This document shows, in pieces, positions 26,764 through 35,213 of a DNA stretch of 64,000 bases. A program made the position numbers and the translations under genes. Origin of the DNA: CALDTK01 sp965215215 (GTDB taxonomy: Bacteria > Bacteroidota > Bacteroidia > Chitinophagales > Saprospiraceae); contig OZ244043.1 of NCBI GenBank assembly GCA_965215215.1, positions 2,790,001-2,854,000 of the forward strand, in the 5' to 3' direction. The notes below the pieces were generated by a model. That model worked only from the letters and a program-made list of their open reading frames with translations, had not been told where the DNA came from and did no database searches. The stretch's first letter is position 1; each line of letters begins with the position of its first letter.

Positions 26764-28262
26764 TCGGCGCGGATTGAGTCGTAGAAAATGTCGTCGTTCG
26801 GTACCCAGAGCCGAAGCTGCAGTCGGCCGTCCACCTCGCTCGTCCAGGCGAGGGCCTCGTCGAACCAAGCGCTCGGATCGACCCAGGTCAGTCGGTAGTG
26901 ATCGCCGCCCACGGGGGTGAGCGTAGCTCGAAGTCCGGGCGCCGCCGGGAAGTCGAGCACGAATCCCTCGCCGTCGCGGCCGACCAGGAAGTCTCCGAAC
27001 GTCGAGTCCCGGTAGGTGCCGACCTTCAGCGCGTGCGCGTCCGCCTCGCCGGCGCGCGCGCCCAACCTCCGCTCCACGGAATCCTGGCGGGCGGTCCACG
27101 TCGCGTCGCCGTCCCGCTCCGAGCCCACGGCATCGTCTAGCCAAGTCGCGCTGGTGTCCACGCCGAGGTACACGTCGCGGATGCGGTCGGCGAGGGCGCG
27201 CGGCAACCCCGTCATGGAGTTGGTCAACACCACGATGCCGAGCCGCTGATCGGGCACGGCGACCACGCGCGAGTACATGCCGTCGTAGCCGCCGCCGTGG
27301 CTCACCACCCCGTGTCCGGCCACTTCGGCACAGCCCCAGCCGAGGGCGTAAGCGCTAAAATTATCGATGTCGCCGAAGGTGTTCCGCGGGCGCCACACGT
27401 TGTTTTGGACTTCCTCACCCCAGAGGCTATCCCCTCGGAACGTACCGCCCCCGAGGTGGCACTCGAGCCAGCGCAGCATGTCGCTCGCGCTCGACCAAAC
27501 CCCGCCGGCGGCCCCCGAGGCCTCCCAGGGCACCGCGGCCAGGGGGCGGTTGTTTTGGCGGGTCACGTGGCCGCTCGCCACGTTGTCTGCCGGTAATCGC
27601 GAAGTCGAGGTTACGGTACGCGCCATGCCGAGCGGATCGAAGATTCGCTTGCGCAAAAACTCGTCCCACCGCATCCCGCTCGCCGCGCCGATGACTTCGC
27701 CGGCGGCGATGAACATGAGGTTCGAATAGCCGTAACCCGCGCGGAAGGGGAAGCGCAGCGGGAGCGTTTTCACGGAAGTGAGCACTTCCTCGGCGGGTAG
27801 CTCGCGCCTGAACCAGAGGTGATCGCCCTCGAAGGTGCCGAGGCCCGTGCGGTGCGTGAGCAGGTCTTCGACGATGGCCAGCTCCGTGACCTCCGGACTC
27901 GACCACCGCAAGTAGGGGAGGTACTTACCGACCGGATCCTCGAGGCTCAACTTGCCCTCCGCCTCGAGCATGGCTACGGAGGTGCCGATGAAGGCCTTGG
28001 TGTTCGAGGCGATGGCGAATAGGGTAGCGGAGTCGACGGACGCACCGCCGTCCAGCTCGAGCTCGCCGTAGCCACGCGACAGCACCACTTCGCCGTCTTT
28101 GATAACGCCCACCGCGAAGCCCGGTACGCCGAAGGCCCGCCGCGCCGCCCGGGCGAGTGAGTCGATTTGATCTGCTTGGGCCGTAACGTCCACGCTCACG
28201 AGGAGTAGCGAGAGGGCCAAGAAAGGTACGGTGGGTAGTTTGCTCGCTACACGGTGTCGCAT
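26748..28262 (-). CDS. Serine hydrolase, beta-lactamase class C / esterase family
   Basis: This 504-residue periplasmic enzyme has a signal peptide (through VTAQ). The class C active-site set is visible: SNTKAF (the S-x-x-K nucleophile), YGYSN (the Y-x-N) and HGGGYDGMYS (the third, HGG-type motif). A C-terminal beta domain of DUF3471 type begins around residue 400. Such proteins act as esterases, D-aminopeptidases or cell-wall peptidases; true beta-lactamase activity is not implied. A motif copy at 27647 encodes FLRKR. It is divergent from the ECF sigma gene, with 36 bp between start codons. Confidence 0.87.
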   Translation of the reverse strand: MRHRVASKLPTVPFLALSLLLVSVDVTAQADQIDSLARAARRAFGVPGFAVGVIKDGEVVLSRGYGELELDGGASVDSATLFAIASNTKAFIGTSVAMLEAEGKLSLEDPVGKYLPYLRWSSPEVTELAIVEDLLTHRTGLGTFEGDHLWFRRELPAEEVLTSVKTLPLRFPFRAGYGYSNLMFIAAGEVIGAASGMRWDEFLRKRIFDPLGMARTVTSTSRLPADNVASGHVTRQNNRPLAAVPWEASGAAGGVWSSASDMLRWLECHLGGGTFRGDSLWGEEVQNNVWRPRNTFGDIDNFSAYALGWGCAEVAGHGVVSHGGGYDGMYSRVVAVPDQRLGIVVLTNSMTGLPRALADRIRDVYLGVDTSATWLDDAVGSERDGDATWTARQDSVERRLGARAGEADAHALKVGTYRDSTFGDFLVGRDGEGFVLDFPAAPGLRATLTPVGGDHYRLTWVDPSAWFDEALAWTSEVDGRLQLRLWVPNDDIFYDSIRAEWVQE

Positions 28263-28298
28263 AAGTCGGGAAGGTAGCCGCCGCCTACTTTGCGGCCA

Positions 28299-28886
28299 AT
28301 GGCTTGGCTAACGCTACATCGAGAGGAGTCCGGCTCCGATGAGGCCCTCGTGGCCGCGAGTCGCGGGGACGGCCACGGCGGCGAGGTGGCCTTCAGCAAG
28401 CTCTGCGGGCGCTACCTCGAGCTTACCTACGGACTGTGCCTGCGCTACCTGCGCGATGCCGGGCTGGCCGAAGATGCGACCATGGAGATTTTTGGGACGC
28501 TGCGCGAGAAGCTGGTCGCGCGGGAGGTACGCCGCTTTCGGCCCTGGTTGTACACGATGGCGCGCAACCACTGCCTCATGCGCCTACGCCGCCCGAGGAG
28601 CGCCGCGCCGGACACGCTCTCGCCGAGCGATGTGGATTTCGACGACGTTACGCATCATCTGGAGGAGCGTGGCGGGGAGGAGGCCCGATTCGCTGCCCTC
28701 GACGCGTGCATGGAGAAGCTCCCCGAGGGTCAGGCCACTTGCATCCGGAAGTTCTACCTCGAAGGACTGAGCTACGCGGAGCTCGCTACCTTACTCGACT
28801 GGACGGTGGGGAAGGTGCGTAGCTCCATCCAAAACGGGCGTCGTAACCTACGGCGCTGCATCGAACGAAATTCGAACCATGAGTGA
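28299..28886 (+). CDS. ECF-type RNA polymerase sigma factor
   Basis: The 195-residue product has region 2 (FSKLCGRYLELTYGLCLRYL and EDATMEIFGTLREKL, followed by RPWLYTMARNHCLMRLRR) and region 4 (LPEGQATCIRKFYLEGLSYAELATLLDWTVGKVRSSIQNGRRNLRRCI). I start at ATG 28299; a TTG at 28290 is also possible. The stop overlaps the start of the next gene by eight bases, the usual arrangement for a sigma factor and its regulator. A TACTTTG sequence 6 nt before the ATG could be a short -7 box, possibly autoregulated. Confidence 0.88.
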   Translation: MAWLTLHREESGSDEALVAASRGDGHGGEVAFSKLCGRYLELTYGLCLRYLRDAGLAEDATMEIFGTLREKLVAREVRRFRPWLYTMARNHCLMRLRRPRSAAPDTLSPSDVDFDDVTHHLEERGGEEARFAALDACMEKLPEGQATCIRKFYLEGLSYAELATLLDWTVGKVRSSIQNGRRNLRRCIERNSNHE

Positions 28887-30261
28887 CGACGGCGCCCCCT
28901 ACGATTCGCAACCCGCGCGGGGTGATGCGTTCGGCGAGCTCTCGGCGCGCGGCTACACCGAGGTCCCCGGGGATCACGGTACCCGGCTCGCCCGCATGGC
29001 GGCCAGCTTATCGGTTGCGCCTAGCCCCGCTTCGAGTAAGCCGAGGCCCGGTCCCACGCTCTTGCCCCCCGAGCGCCTGGAATCTCCGTGGGGGATTTGG
29101 ATCGCTCTGGCTGCGTCAATTGCGGTCGCGATCGCGATCGCGATCTATTACCAAACCATCTTTCCGGCGCCCCCCGAAGCGGAGATAGCCCAGGTGCCCA
29201 TCGAAGTGGAGACGTTACCCGCGGACGGCACCGTGGAGGCCGGGGCCGAAGGCGGTCCGACGGACGTAGCCGACGGCGAAGCGCCGGGCGCCGGAGCGAC
29301 GGGCGCCGGAGCGACGGGCGCCGGAGCGACGGGCGCCGGGGCAGCAGCTCCCGTAACCGCGGATCCGGAGGCCACTGTGGCCGTTGCACCGGCTGGGGAT
29401 TTAGCGGCAGCCGAGATCGAGCGGCCGGGCGAGGGATCGGACTACGCGGCTAGCCCGCGCTCGACCCCCGCGCCCGAGCGGGCAGCATCCCTCGCTGATA
29501 CGCCTACGTCAGCGCACTCCACCGCCGCCCGCGGCACTTCCGGGACCGAGGATTCTTCGGCGTCCACCCCGGCGGTTGCAGCGCTGAGCGCGAAAACGAG
29601 TGATCTGAGTACGGTCGAACCGCCGGGCGCCGCCGAGCCGGCCTGGAGTCTGGAAGGCGTCCCCCTACTCCCCGAAACCCCCTTCGGCAGACGTATCCGC
29701 GTGGAACGCCTCACCGCGGGCTGCGTGTCGGACTCCGGTGAGCGTCCGGTTGTCGCGGCCGAAGTCTGGGTGGAGTCGGTAGGCGTGCACGTAGCGACCG
29801 ACGAACGTGGCTGTTTCGAGCTACCCACGCCCGCCGGCGCGCTCGTCGCCCAAATCGCGGCCACCGGCTTCGACACCTTGCGTTTCGATCTCACCCGCGG
29901 CAAAACCTTCCAGCTCACCCTCGTGCAGGCCGGGGACGAAAAAGACGCCCGTATCCGCTTGAGCGAGCAGACCGAGGAGCTCGACCCCGTCGATCCACTG
30001 GCACCGACCTTCCCCGCATTCGAGCGTTACCTCGACGAACAGTTATCGGGACTGGCCGCGGAGACCTTGATCGTCAGCTTCGAGGTCAGTCGGGGAGGTC
30101 GACCCCGCAAAATCGATGTTGGGCCCGGGGGGTATCCGGATTCGAGACTGCGCGAAGCGCGGAAACTGCTGTCCAACGGTCCGGATTGGCCCACCGCCTA
30201 CCGCCGTGCCGGGTGGCGTTACCCCGTTCGTATTGGTAAGAGTGGCCCTAAAAATGACTAG
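28879..30261 (+). CDS. Membrane protein with CarboxypepD_reg-like and TonB C-terminal-like domains; candidate anti-sigma partner
   Basis: The 460-residue product has a cytoplasmic N-terminus of about 70 residues and one transmembrane helix (WIALAASIAVAIAIAIYY). A low-complexity Ala/Gly/Thr/Pro linker of about 170 residues includes a GAGAT repeat. A carboxypeptidase-regulatory-like beta domain follows (CVSDSGERPVVAAEVWVE, GCFELPTPAG). The C-terminal domain resembles the TonB energy-transducer end (LIVSFEVSRGGRPRKIDV, LLSNGPDWPTAY). Position and overlap with the sigma gene suggest an anti-sigma role, but the N-terminus shows no zinc-finger signature, so this is inference. Confidence 0.7.
   Translation: MSDDGAPYDSQPARGDAFGELSARGYTEVPGDHGTRLARMAASLSVAPSPASSKPRPGPTLLPPERLESPWGIWIALAASIAVAIAIAIYYQTIFPAPPEAEIAQVPIEVETLPADGTVEAGAEGGPTDVADGEAPGAGATGAGATGAGATGAGAAAPVTADPEATVAVAPAGDLAAAEIERPGEGSDYAASPRSTPAPERAASLADTPTSAHSTAARGTSGTEDSSASTPAVAALSAKTSDLSTVEPPGAAEPAWSLEGVPLLPETPFGRRIRVERLTAGCVSDSGERPVVAAEVWVESVGVHVATDERGCFELPTPAGALVAQIAATGFDTLRFDLTRGKTFQLTLVQAGDEKDARIRLSEQTEELDPVDPLAPTFPAFERYLDEQLSGLAAETLIVSFEVSRGGRPRKIDVGPGGYPDSRLREARKLLSNGPDWPTAYRRAGWRYPVRIGKSGPKND
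29286..29340 (+). repeat. 15-bp tandem repeat encoding G-A-G-A-T
   Basis: Three full and one partial copies of GGGCGCCGGAGCGAC lie in the periplasmic linker of the sigma-partner gene. Being a multiple of three, copy-number change would only alter linker length. Confidence 0.92.
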
Positions 30262-30328
30262 GCCGAATACGGAGTAGGGCAAACAAGCGCGCGTTCGGCC
30301 GTCGTTGTGGAAGAGAAACCCCTACCCA

Positions 30329-30595
30329 ATGAAGTGCCGCTCAATCCTCTCGACGGCTACGGCACTGCTGCTACCGCTGGTGAGCCTATCCGGCTGCGCT
30401 GGTGCGGAAATTCTAGGCGCCTCGGCGCTGCTCATCACGGTAGGACTTATCGTCTACGTGGCGCTGATCATCTTCGCCGTTATCGACATCCTGGGCAACG
30501 GCACGGCCATCGTCCCCAAATTGCTGTGGATCGCGCTGATCGTCTTCGCCCCGTTCATCGGGGCGGTGCTCTACCTACTCATCGGCAAGCGCTGA
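30329..30595 (+). CDS. Small membrane protein with phospholipase D N-terminal (PLDc_N) domain
   Basis: The 88-residue product starts with a signal-like segment ending in LSGCAG, possibly a lipobox. Two hydrophobic helices follow, LLITVGLIVYVALIIFAVIDILG and PKLLWIALIVFAPFIGAVLYLLIG. The second half matches the PLDc_N pattern that is often found as a stand-alone membrane protein. I use ATG 30329; a TTG at 30305 is in frame. Confidence 0.75.
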   Translation: MKCRSILSTATALLLPLVSLSGCAGAEILGASALLITVGLIVYVALIIFAVIDILGNGTAIVPKLLWIALIVFAPFIGAVLYLLIGKR

Positions 30596-30630
30596 GCCGC
30601 GGCCGGGGCTTACCGATGGGTGGCTACTGG

Positions 30631-32238
30631 CTAAACGGCCTCGATGGGTTGCGAGCGAAGCTGCTCGAGCTCCCCGTTTACTCCCTGGTTGTAAGCTTCC
30701 ACGACCCCGCCGAACTCCTTCTCGCCGACGTACTTGTGCTCCCCGAGTACGCCGTCTTCCTCGAGCTTGGCAACCAATTTGAGGTTGAGCAGGCCGTCGG
30801 TCATCTCCATGACCTGCTCGCGCTTCTCCAGGAGGTTCTTCTTGAACATCGGGAAGAACTGCTCGCGGAACTGCTCGGGGTCGAGTCCCATTTGGCCGAT
30901 CTGCTGAACGTAGGATTTCTCGATGCCCCGGTCGATGTCCTCCGCGTCGAGCTCCACCTTGTGCGTTTCGAGCAGTTGCTGGCGGAAGGCCATCCACTTG
31001 AGCCTGCGCCCGAGCCCCATCACGTCGGCTTCGGTGAGCTCGTGGTCGACCTCCGGTTCCTTGCCCTCCCCCTCGGCGCGCTCACGCTCCTCGGCCTGCG
31101 CCTGGAAGAGGCGACGGACCATAGCCTTGCGGGGGAGTTCGACCTCGTTATCGGCCGAAAGCTTGTCGATGACCTGCTCGAGGGCGAAGTCGTCGAGGTT
31201 CTCCTGGGAGTTCGCGGCGAAGCGGCGCTTGAACTCTTCGCGCGCTTCGGCCTCGTCGCTCACCGCGGTGTCCTCGCCGAAGATCTTCTTGAACGTGTCT
31301 ACGTCGAGCTCGGGCATGGACTCCCGGTCGACCTTGGCGATGGTGAAGGTGGTCGTCTCCCCCGCGGTGATCGCCTTGTCGAAGCGCTCCTTGACGTCTT
31401 CGTTTAGGTCGTCGAGCGAGAGGATGATCTCGCCTCCCCGCTGCCGGTCGATCAGCTTGTAGCGCTGCTCCTCGGTCAGGTCTGCCGCCCGGAGGAAATA
31501 CCTCTGGCGGGGATCGGTCTTCGCCTCCTCGGCGTCCGCGTCCGTTTGGTCGGCTGCGTCCGCTACGTCACTCGCTTCGGTCGGCGCCAGCTCGGCCCCC
31601 CCCTCGGCGCTCGAGGAGCGGGTCTCCTGCTCCGCCTCGCTCACGCCGGCCTGCGGCTCTGCGTCGGAGCGCACGTCGGAGATAAACTCTTCGTCCAGCT
31701 TGGGGTCGGCGACCACGAGGGTAGCGAAATCTTCCTCCGTCTCGATGGTGTCTCGCTCGGTGTAATCGACGAAGCGCTTGCGGGCGTTGTCGAGTTTTGC
31801 GGAAGCTTCCTCGTCGGTGAGCTGCACGCTGTAGCGGTGCACCTCCCTGAGGCCGTCGATGCTCACGGACTCGACGCGGGGCAGCAGGCCGCCCTCGTAG
31901 ACGAAGGTGAGCGTCTCGTCGATGTCGGGCGAGAGGTTGCTCATGTCCGGCTCCTCGACGGGTGCGAGCTGACCGAAGATGTCGAGCTTCTCTTCCTTGA
32001 TGCTGGAGTTGATCGCCTCGTCTACGGCCTTCCCGATGGCGTCGGCCACCGCACCGCGACCGTACATCTTCTTCATGTAGCTCGCCGGCACTTTCCCCTT
32101 GCGGAAGCCACGGATGTTGGCGGTGCTGGCGATCTTCTTGAGCTGGGCCTGGGCGGCGGGGCGGTAGTCTTCGGGCGTGAGCGTGACGGTGAGCTTGACC
32201 TCGGCGCCGTTCGGGCGCTCTAAAGTGGCTTGGGGCAT
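30631..32238 (-). CDS. tig: Trigger factor
   Basis: This ribosome-associated chaperone and peptidyl-prolyl isomerase binds nascent chains at the exit tunnel. The ribosome-binding signature GFRKGKVP lies at residues 44-51 of 535. A peptidyl-prolyl isomerase-like middle and a long helical C-terminal arm follow (ELPRKAMVRRLFQAQAEERERA to the end). Residues of about 186-243 form a strongly acidic Ala/Glu/Asp/Ser insertion without fold-like character. I do not expect this in the family and it makes the protein roughly 80 residues longer than usual. The gene stands alone; clpP and clpX do not follow. Confidence 0.9.
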   Translation of the reverse strand: MPQATLERPNGAEVKLTVTLTPEDYRPAAQAQLKKIASTANIRGFRKGKVPASYMKKMYGRGAVADAIGKAVDEAINSSIKEEKLDIFGQLAPVEEPDMSNLSPDIDETLTFVYEGGLLPRVESVSIDGLREVHRYSVQLTDEEASAKLDNARKRFVDYTERDTIETEEDFATLVVADPKLDEEFISDVRSDAEPQAGVSEAEQETRSSSAEGGAELAPTEASDVADAADQTDADAEEAKTDPRQRYFLRAADLTEEQRYKLIDRQRGGEIILSLDDLNEDVKERFDKAITAGETTTFTIAKVDRESMPELDVDTFKKIFGEDTAVSDEAEAREEFKRRFAANSQENLDDFALEQVIDKLSADNEVELPRKAMVRRLFQAQAEERERAEGEGKEPEVDHELTEADVMGLGRRLKWMAFRQQLLETHKVELDAEDIDRGIEKSYVQQIGQMGLDPEQFREQFFPMFKKNLLEKREQVMEMTDGLLNLKLVAKLEEDGVLGEHKYVGEKEFGGVVEAYNQGVNGELEQLRSQPIEAV

Positions 32239-32271
32239 GGTGCGAAGTAAAACACGCTTCGCGGTTCGCGG

Positions 32272-34515
32272 TTAGGTCGCGTCGGCACGAATCACACTCG
32301 TGATGTGTTCCAGACCCGAAAGCTTGCGCATCGCGATGGTGAGTTGGTCGGTATTCGAGACCACGATCGAGAGTCGGCACTCGAAGTAGCCCCCGTCGCC
32401 GTCGATGTGCATCGAGCGAATATCGAGTCCGAGCGTCCGCGAGATTTCGTTCGTGAGCCGCTCGATGAGACCGATCCCGGCGTCGATCCCCTTGATGAGT
32501 AGATCGGCCACGAAATCGCGCGCCACCGGCGACCCCCACTCGGCCTTCAGCACTCGGTACCCGTAATTGCTCAGCAAGTGCTCGGCGTTGCGGCAGGTGG
32601 TACGGTGGATCCGCAGGGTGTTGGACCCGGAGAGGTAGGCGAAGATGGCGTCCCCCTGCACGGGGTTGCAGCAGCTGGCCAGCTCGTACTTGTACTGTTC
32701 GGCGGGTTCTCCGTTGACGAGCAGGGTGGAGGGCTGGGTGGTCTTGAGTCGCGGCCGGCGGACCTCGCGGGACTCCGGACTCTCGGTGGCCTGTTGGAGC
32801 TCCGTGCGGCGCGGGAGCAGCTTGCCCGAATCGGCGACAAACTCCTTGAAGACATCGGCAACGGTCAGCTTGCCGGTAGCTAGGGCGTAGTAAAGGTCGA
32901 CCCGGCTGTCCAGCTTGTAGTGGCGCACGAGGCGGTCGGCCGCCTGTTCGGGGTGGACCCGCTCGCGGCCGAGCCGCCGCTCGAGTTGCTCGCGCCCGAG
33001 CTCTCCGCGCTCGCGGCGTTCCTCCTTGAGGGCACTGCGGATCTTCGAGCGCGCCTTACCGGTGACGACCATCCGGAGCCACGATTCGTTCGGTCGCTGC
33101 TGCTTGTTGGTCACCACGCTCACCTGGTCGCCGCTCGACAGCTCGGTCCCCATCGGCACCAGGCGGCCGTTCACCTTCACCGCCTGACAGTGGTGGCCGA
33201 CCATCGAGTGCACCGAAAAGGCGAAGTCGAGCGCCGTGGCGCCTTTCGGCAAACTGACCAGATCGCCTTTCGGCGTGTAGACGAATACTTCCTCCGCGAA
33301 AAGATTCGTCTTGAAGTCGGCCAGAAACTCCGCGGCATCGCCCGAGCCCCCGTCGAGTAGGTCGCGGATGCCATCGAGCCAGGTCTCGTAACGATCGGGC
33401 TGGCCGGTGACGCCCTTGTACTTCCAGTGCGCGGCGAAGCCCCGCTCGGCGATGGCGTCCATGCGCTCCGAGCGGATCTGAATCTCCACGTAGCGCCCCT
33501 TCGGTCCGATCACCGTGGTGTGTAGCGACTCGTAGCCGTTGGCCTTGGGCGAGGTTACCCAGTCTTTGAGCCGCTCCGGGATCGCTTGGTATACGTCGGT
33601 GATCAGCGAGTAAATCTGCCAGCAGGTAGTCTTCTCCGAGGTGCGCGGCACGTCCACGACCACGCGCACGGCGAACAGGTCGAAGATCTCCTCGAAGGTG
33701 ATCTCCTTGTTCGCGATCTTCTGGTGGATCGAGTAGATCGACTTGGGGCGCCCGAAAATCCGGTAGGAGACGCCCGTCGGGTCGATGAGCCGCTGGAGGG
33801 GCCGGATGAAATCGGCGATGTAGCGGTTGCGCTCGCGCCTGGTCTCGCGCAGCTTCCGAGCGATATCCCGGTACTCGACCGGCTCTTGTACCTTGAGGCA
33901 CAGGTCTTGGAATTCCGTTTTAAACGCGTACAGGCCCAGGCGGTGGGCGAGGGGGGCGTAGACGTAGGCCGTCTCCGCGGCGATCTTGAGCTGCTTGTGT
34001 TGCGGCATGCTGCCGATGGTGCGCATGTTGTGCATGCGGTCGGCCATCTTGATGAGCACCACGCGCACGTCGTCGAGGAGGGTGAGTACCACCTTGCGGA
34101 AATTCTCGGCCTGCGGACTCTCCGAGTCGATCGAGCCGTCGAGCTTGGTGAGCCCGTCGACGATCGTCATCACCTTCGGACCGAACTCCCGGCGGATCTC
34201 GGCGAGGGTCACGTCGGTATCCTCGACCACGTCGTGGAGCAACGCGGCGACGATCGCGGTCGGACCGAGGCCAATCTCCTCGGCGCAGATCGTCGCGACC
34301 GCGATGGGGTGCAGGATGTAAGGCTCGCCGGATTTGCGCCGCTGCAGGCGGTGCGCGCGTACGGCAACCTCGTAGGCCTTACGGATCTGCAGCCGGTCGG
34401 CGCTGTCGATGGCCACCTTGATGCTGCGCAGCAACTTGCGGTAGGCCGACTGGATGAGGACGACCTCATCCCGGCTTCCCGTGGCCGCGAGTGCGTCTTT
34501 GAGTTGGGGACACAT
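32272..34515 (-). CDS. Bifunctional (p)ppGpp synthetase/hydrolase (RelA/SpoT homologue)
   Basis: This 747-residue long RSH enzyme makes and degrades the alarmone ppGpp. The hydrolase HD domain keeps its metal site (HDVVEDTD at residues 94-101, preceded by RAHRLQRRKSGEPYILHP). The synthetase domain shows RLKDWVTSPKANGYESLHTT followed by VEIQIRSERMD. A TGS domain (VYTPKGDLVSLPKGATALDFAF) and a C-terminal ACT domain complete it. Both halves look active, so this is a Rel/SpoT-type bifunctional protein, probably the main RSH of the cell. The ATG at 34515 gives a normal N-terminus; the open frame continues slightly upstream. Confidence 0.93.
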   Translation of the reverse strand: MCPQLKDALAATGSRDEVVLIQSAYRKLLRSIKVAIDSADRLQIRKAYEVAVRAHRLQRRKSGEPYILHPIAVATICAEEIGLGPTAIVAALLHDVVEDTDVTLAEIRREFGPKVMTIVDGLTKLDGSIDSESPQAENFRKVVLTLLDDVRVVLIKMADRMHNMRTIGSMPQHKQLKIAAETAYVYAPLAHRLGLYAFKTEFQDLCLKVQEPVEYRDIARKLRETRRERNRYIADFIRPLQRLIDPTGVSYRIFGRPKSIYSIHQKIANKEITFEEIFDLFAVRVVVDVPRTSEKTTCWQIYSLITDVYQAIPERLKDWVTSPKANGYESLHTTVIGPKGRYVEIQIRSERMDAIAERGFAAHWKYKGVTGQPDRYETWLDGIRDLLDGGSGDAAEFLADFKTNLFAEEVFVYTPKGDLVSLPKGATALDFAFSVHSMVGHHCQAVKVNGRLVPMGTELSSGDQVSVVTNKQQRPNESWLRMVVTGKARSKIRSALKEERRERGELGREQLERRLGRERVHPEQAADRLVRHYKLDSRVDLYYALATGKLTVADVFKEFVADSGKLLPRRTELQQATESPESREVRRPRLKTTQPSTLLVNGEPAEQYKYELASCCNPVQGDAIFAYLSGSNTLRIHRTTCRNAEHLLSNYGYRVLKAEWGSPVARDFVADLLIKGIDAGIGLIERLTNEISRTLGLDIRSMHIDGDGGYFECRLSIVVSNTDQLTIAMRKLSGLEHITSVIRADAT

Positions 34516-34592
34516 GTAACCCAAGTAACGCCGGAGTAGCACAATCGGCTTAGAACAACTCAAGTGCGCGACCTACATTCGCACTTCCCCAT

Positions 34593-34676
34593 GCGGATAT
34601 GGTGAAATTGGTAGACACGCTGGATTTAGGATCCAGTGCCGTAACAGGCGTGAAGGTTCAAGTCCTTTTATCCGCA
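34593..34676 (+). tRNA. tRNA-Leu (anticodon UAG)
   Basis: The acceptor stem GCGGATA/TATCCGC closes an 84-nt cloverleaf with a long variable arm. The anticodon stem-loop CTGGA-TTTAGGA-TCCAG gives anticodon TAG. The T-loop GGTTCAAGTCC is present and CCA is not encoded. Confidence 0.95.
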
Positions 34677-34712
34677 CAACTACGCGCCCAGGCAGCCGGT
34701 TAATACCCACCC

Positions 34713-35210
34713 ATGGTCGAGACCGCAAACGCACTGGAGGAGATTATAGCCCAGGTAAAAGAGCGCTTCGCTCGCCACCTGGAGGGCACCAAGCAGCGCA
34801 AGACCCCCGAGCGCTTCGCGATCCTCGAGGAGATCTACCGGCGCACCGACCACTTCGACGCCGAGGCGCTGTACATCCACATGAAGAACCAGAACTACCG
34901 GGTCTCGCGGGCGACGGTGTACAATACCCTCGACCTGCTGGTCTCGTGTGATCTGGTTACCCGCCACCAGTTCGGGCGCAACTTGGCGCAGTACGAGCGC
35001 GCCTTCGGCCGGCGCCAACACGACCACATCATCTGTCTCGGTTGCGGTAAAGTGCTCGAGTTCTGCGACCCGCGCATCCAGCAGATCAAAGACATGATGG
35101 GCGGGCTCATGAACGTGGACATCATCTCGCACAGCCTCAACCTCTACGGCTACTGTAAAGAAGGCTGCGTGCAGCCGGACATGCACCAGGGCCTGCCGCT
35201 CCCAAGCTGA
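34713..35210 (+). CDS. Fur-family metal or peroxide regulator
   Basis: The 165-residue protein has the winged-helix core YRVSRATVYNTLDLLVSCDLV and the metal-binding part HDHIICLGCGKVLEFCDPRI, ending with a second Cys pair region (YCKEGC). This places it in the Fur/PerR/Zur family. The specific metal cannot be told from sequence. It starts 37 bases after the tRNA-Leu gene and is followed after 3 bases by the glycosyltransferase gene. A motif-free region surrounds it. Confidence 0.88.
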   Translation: MVETANALEEIIAQVKERFARHLEGTKQRKTPERFAILEEIYRRTDHFDAEALYIHMKNQNYRVSRATVYNTLDLLVSCDLVTRHQFGRNLAQYERAFGRRQHDHIICLGCGKVLEFCDPRIQQIKDMMGGLMNVDIISHSLNLYGYCKEGCVQPDMHQGLPLPS

Positions 35211-35213
35211 GTC

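Noticed and set aside
26748..28262. Calling the serine hydrolase a beta-lactamase resistance gene
   Set aside because: The class C fold motifs are shared with esterases and peptidases, and the DUF3471-type C-terminus points to a housekeeping hydrolase.
29286..29340. Possible CRISPR-like array in the sigma-partner gene
   Set aside because: It is a contiguous 15-bp tandem repeat without spacers that encodes a regular linker.
30307..31407. 366-codon open frame that begins in the PLDc_N gene region and runs antisense through trigger factor
   Set aside because: Composite shadow frame; both overlapped genes have recognisable products in their own frames.
33586..34539. 317-codon open frame antisense to the RSH gene
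   Set aside because: Shadow frame; the RSH gene has all expected motifs on the other strand.
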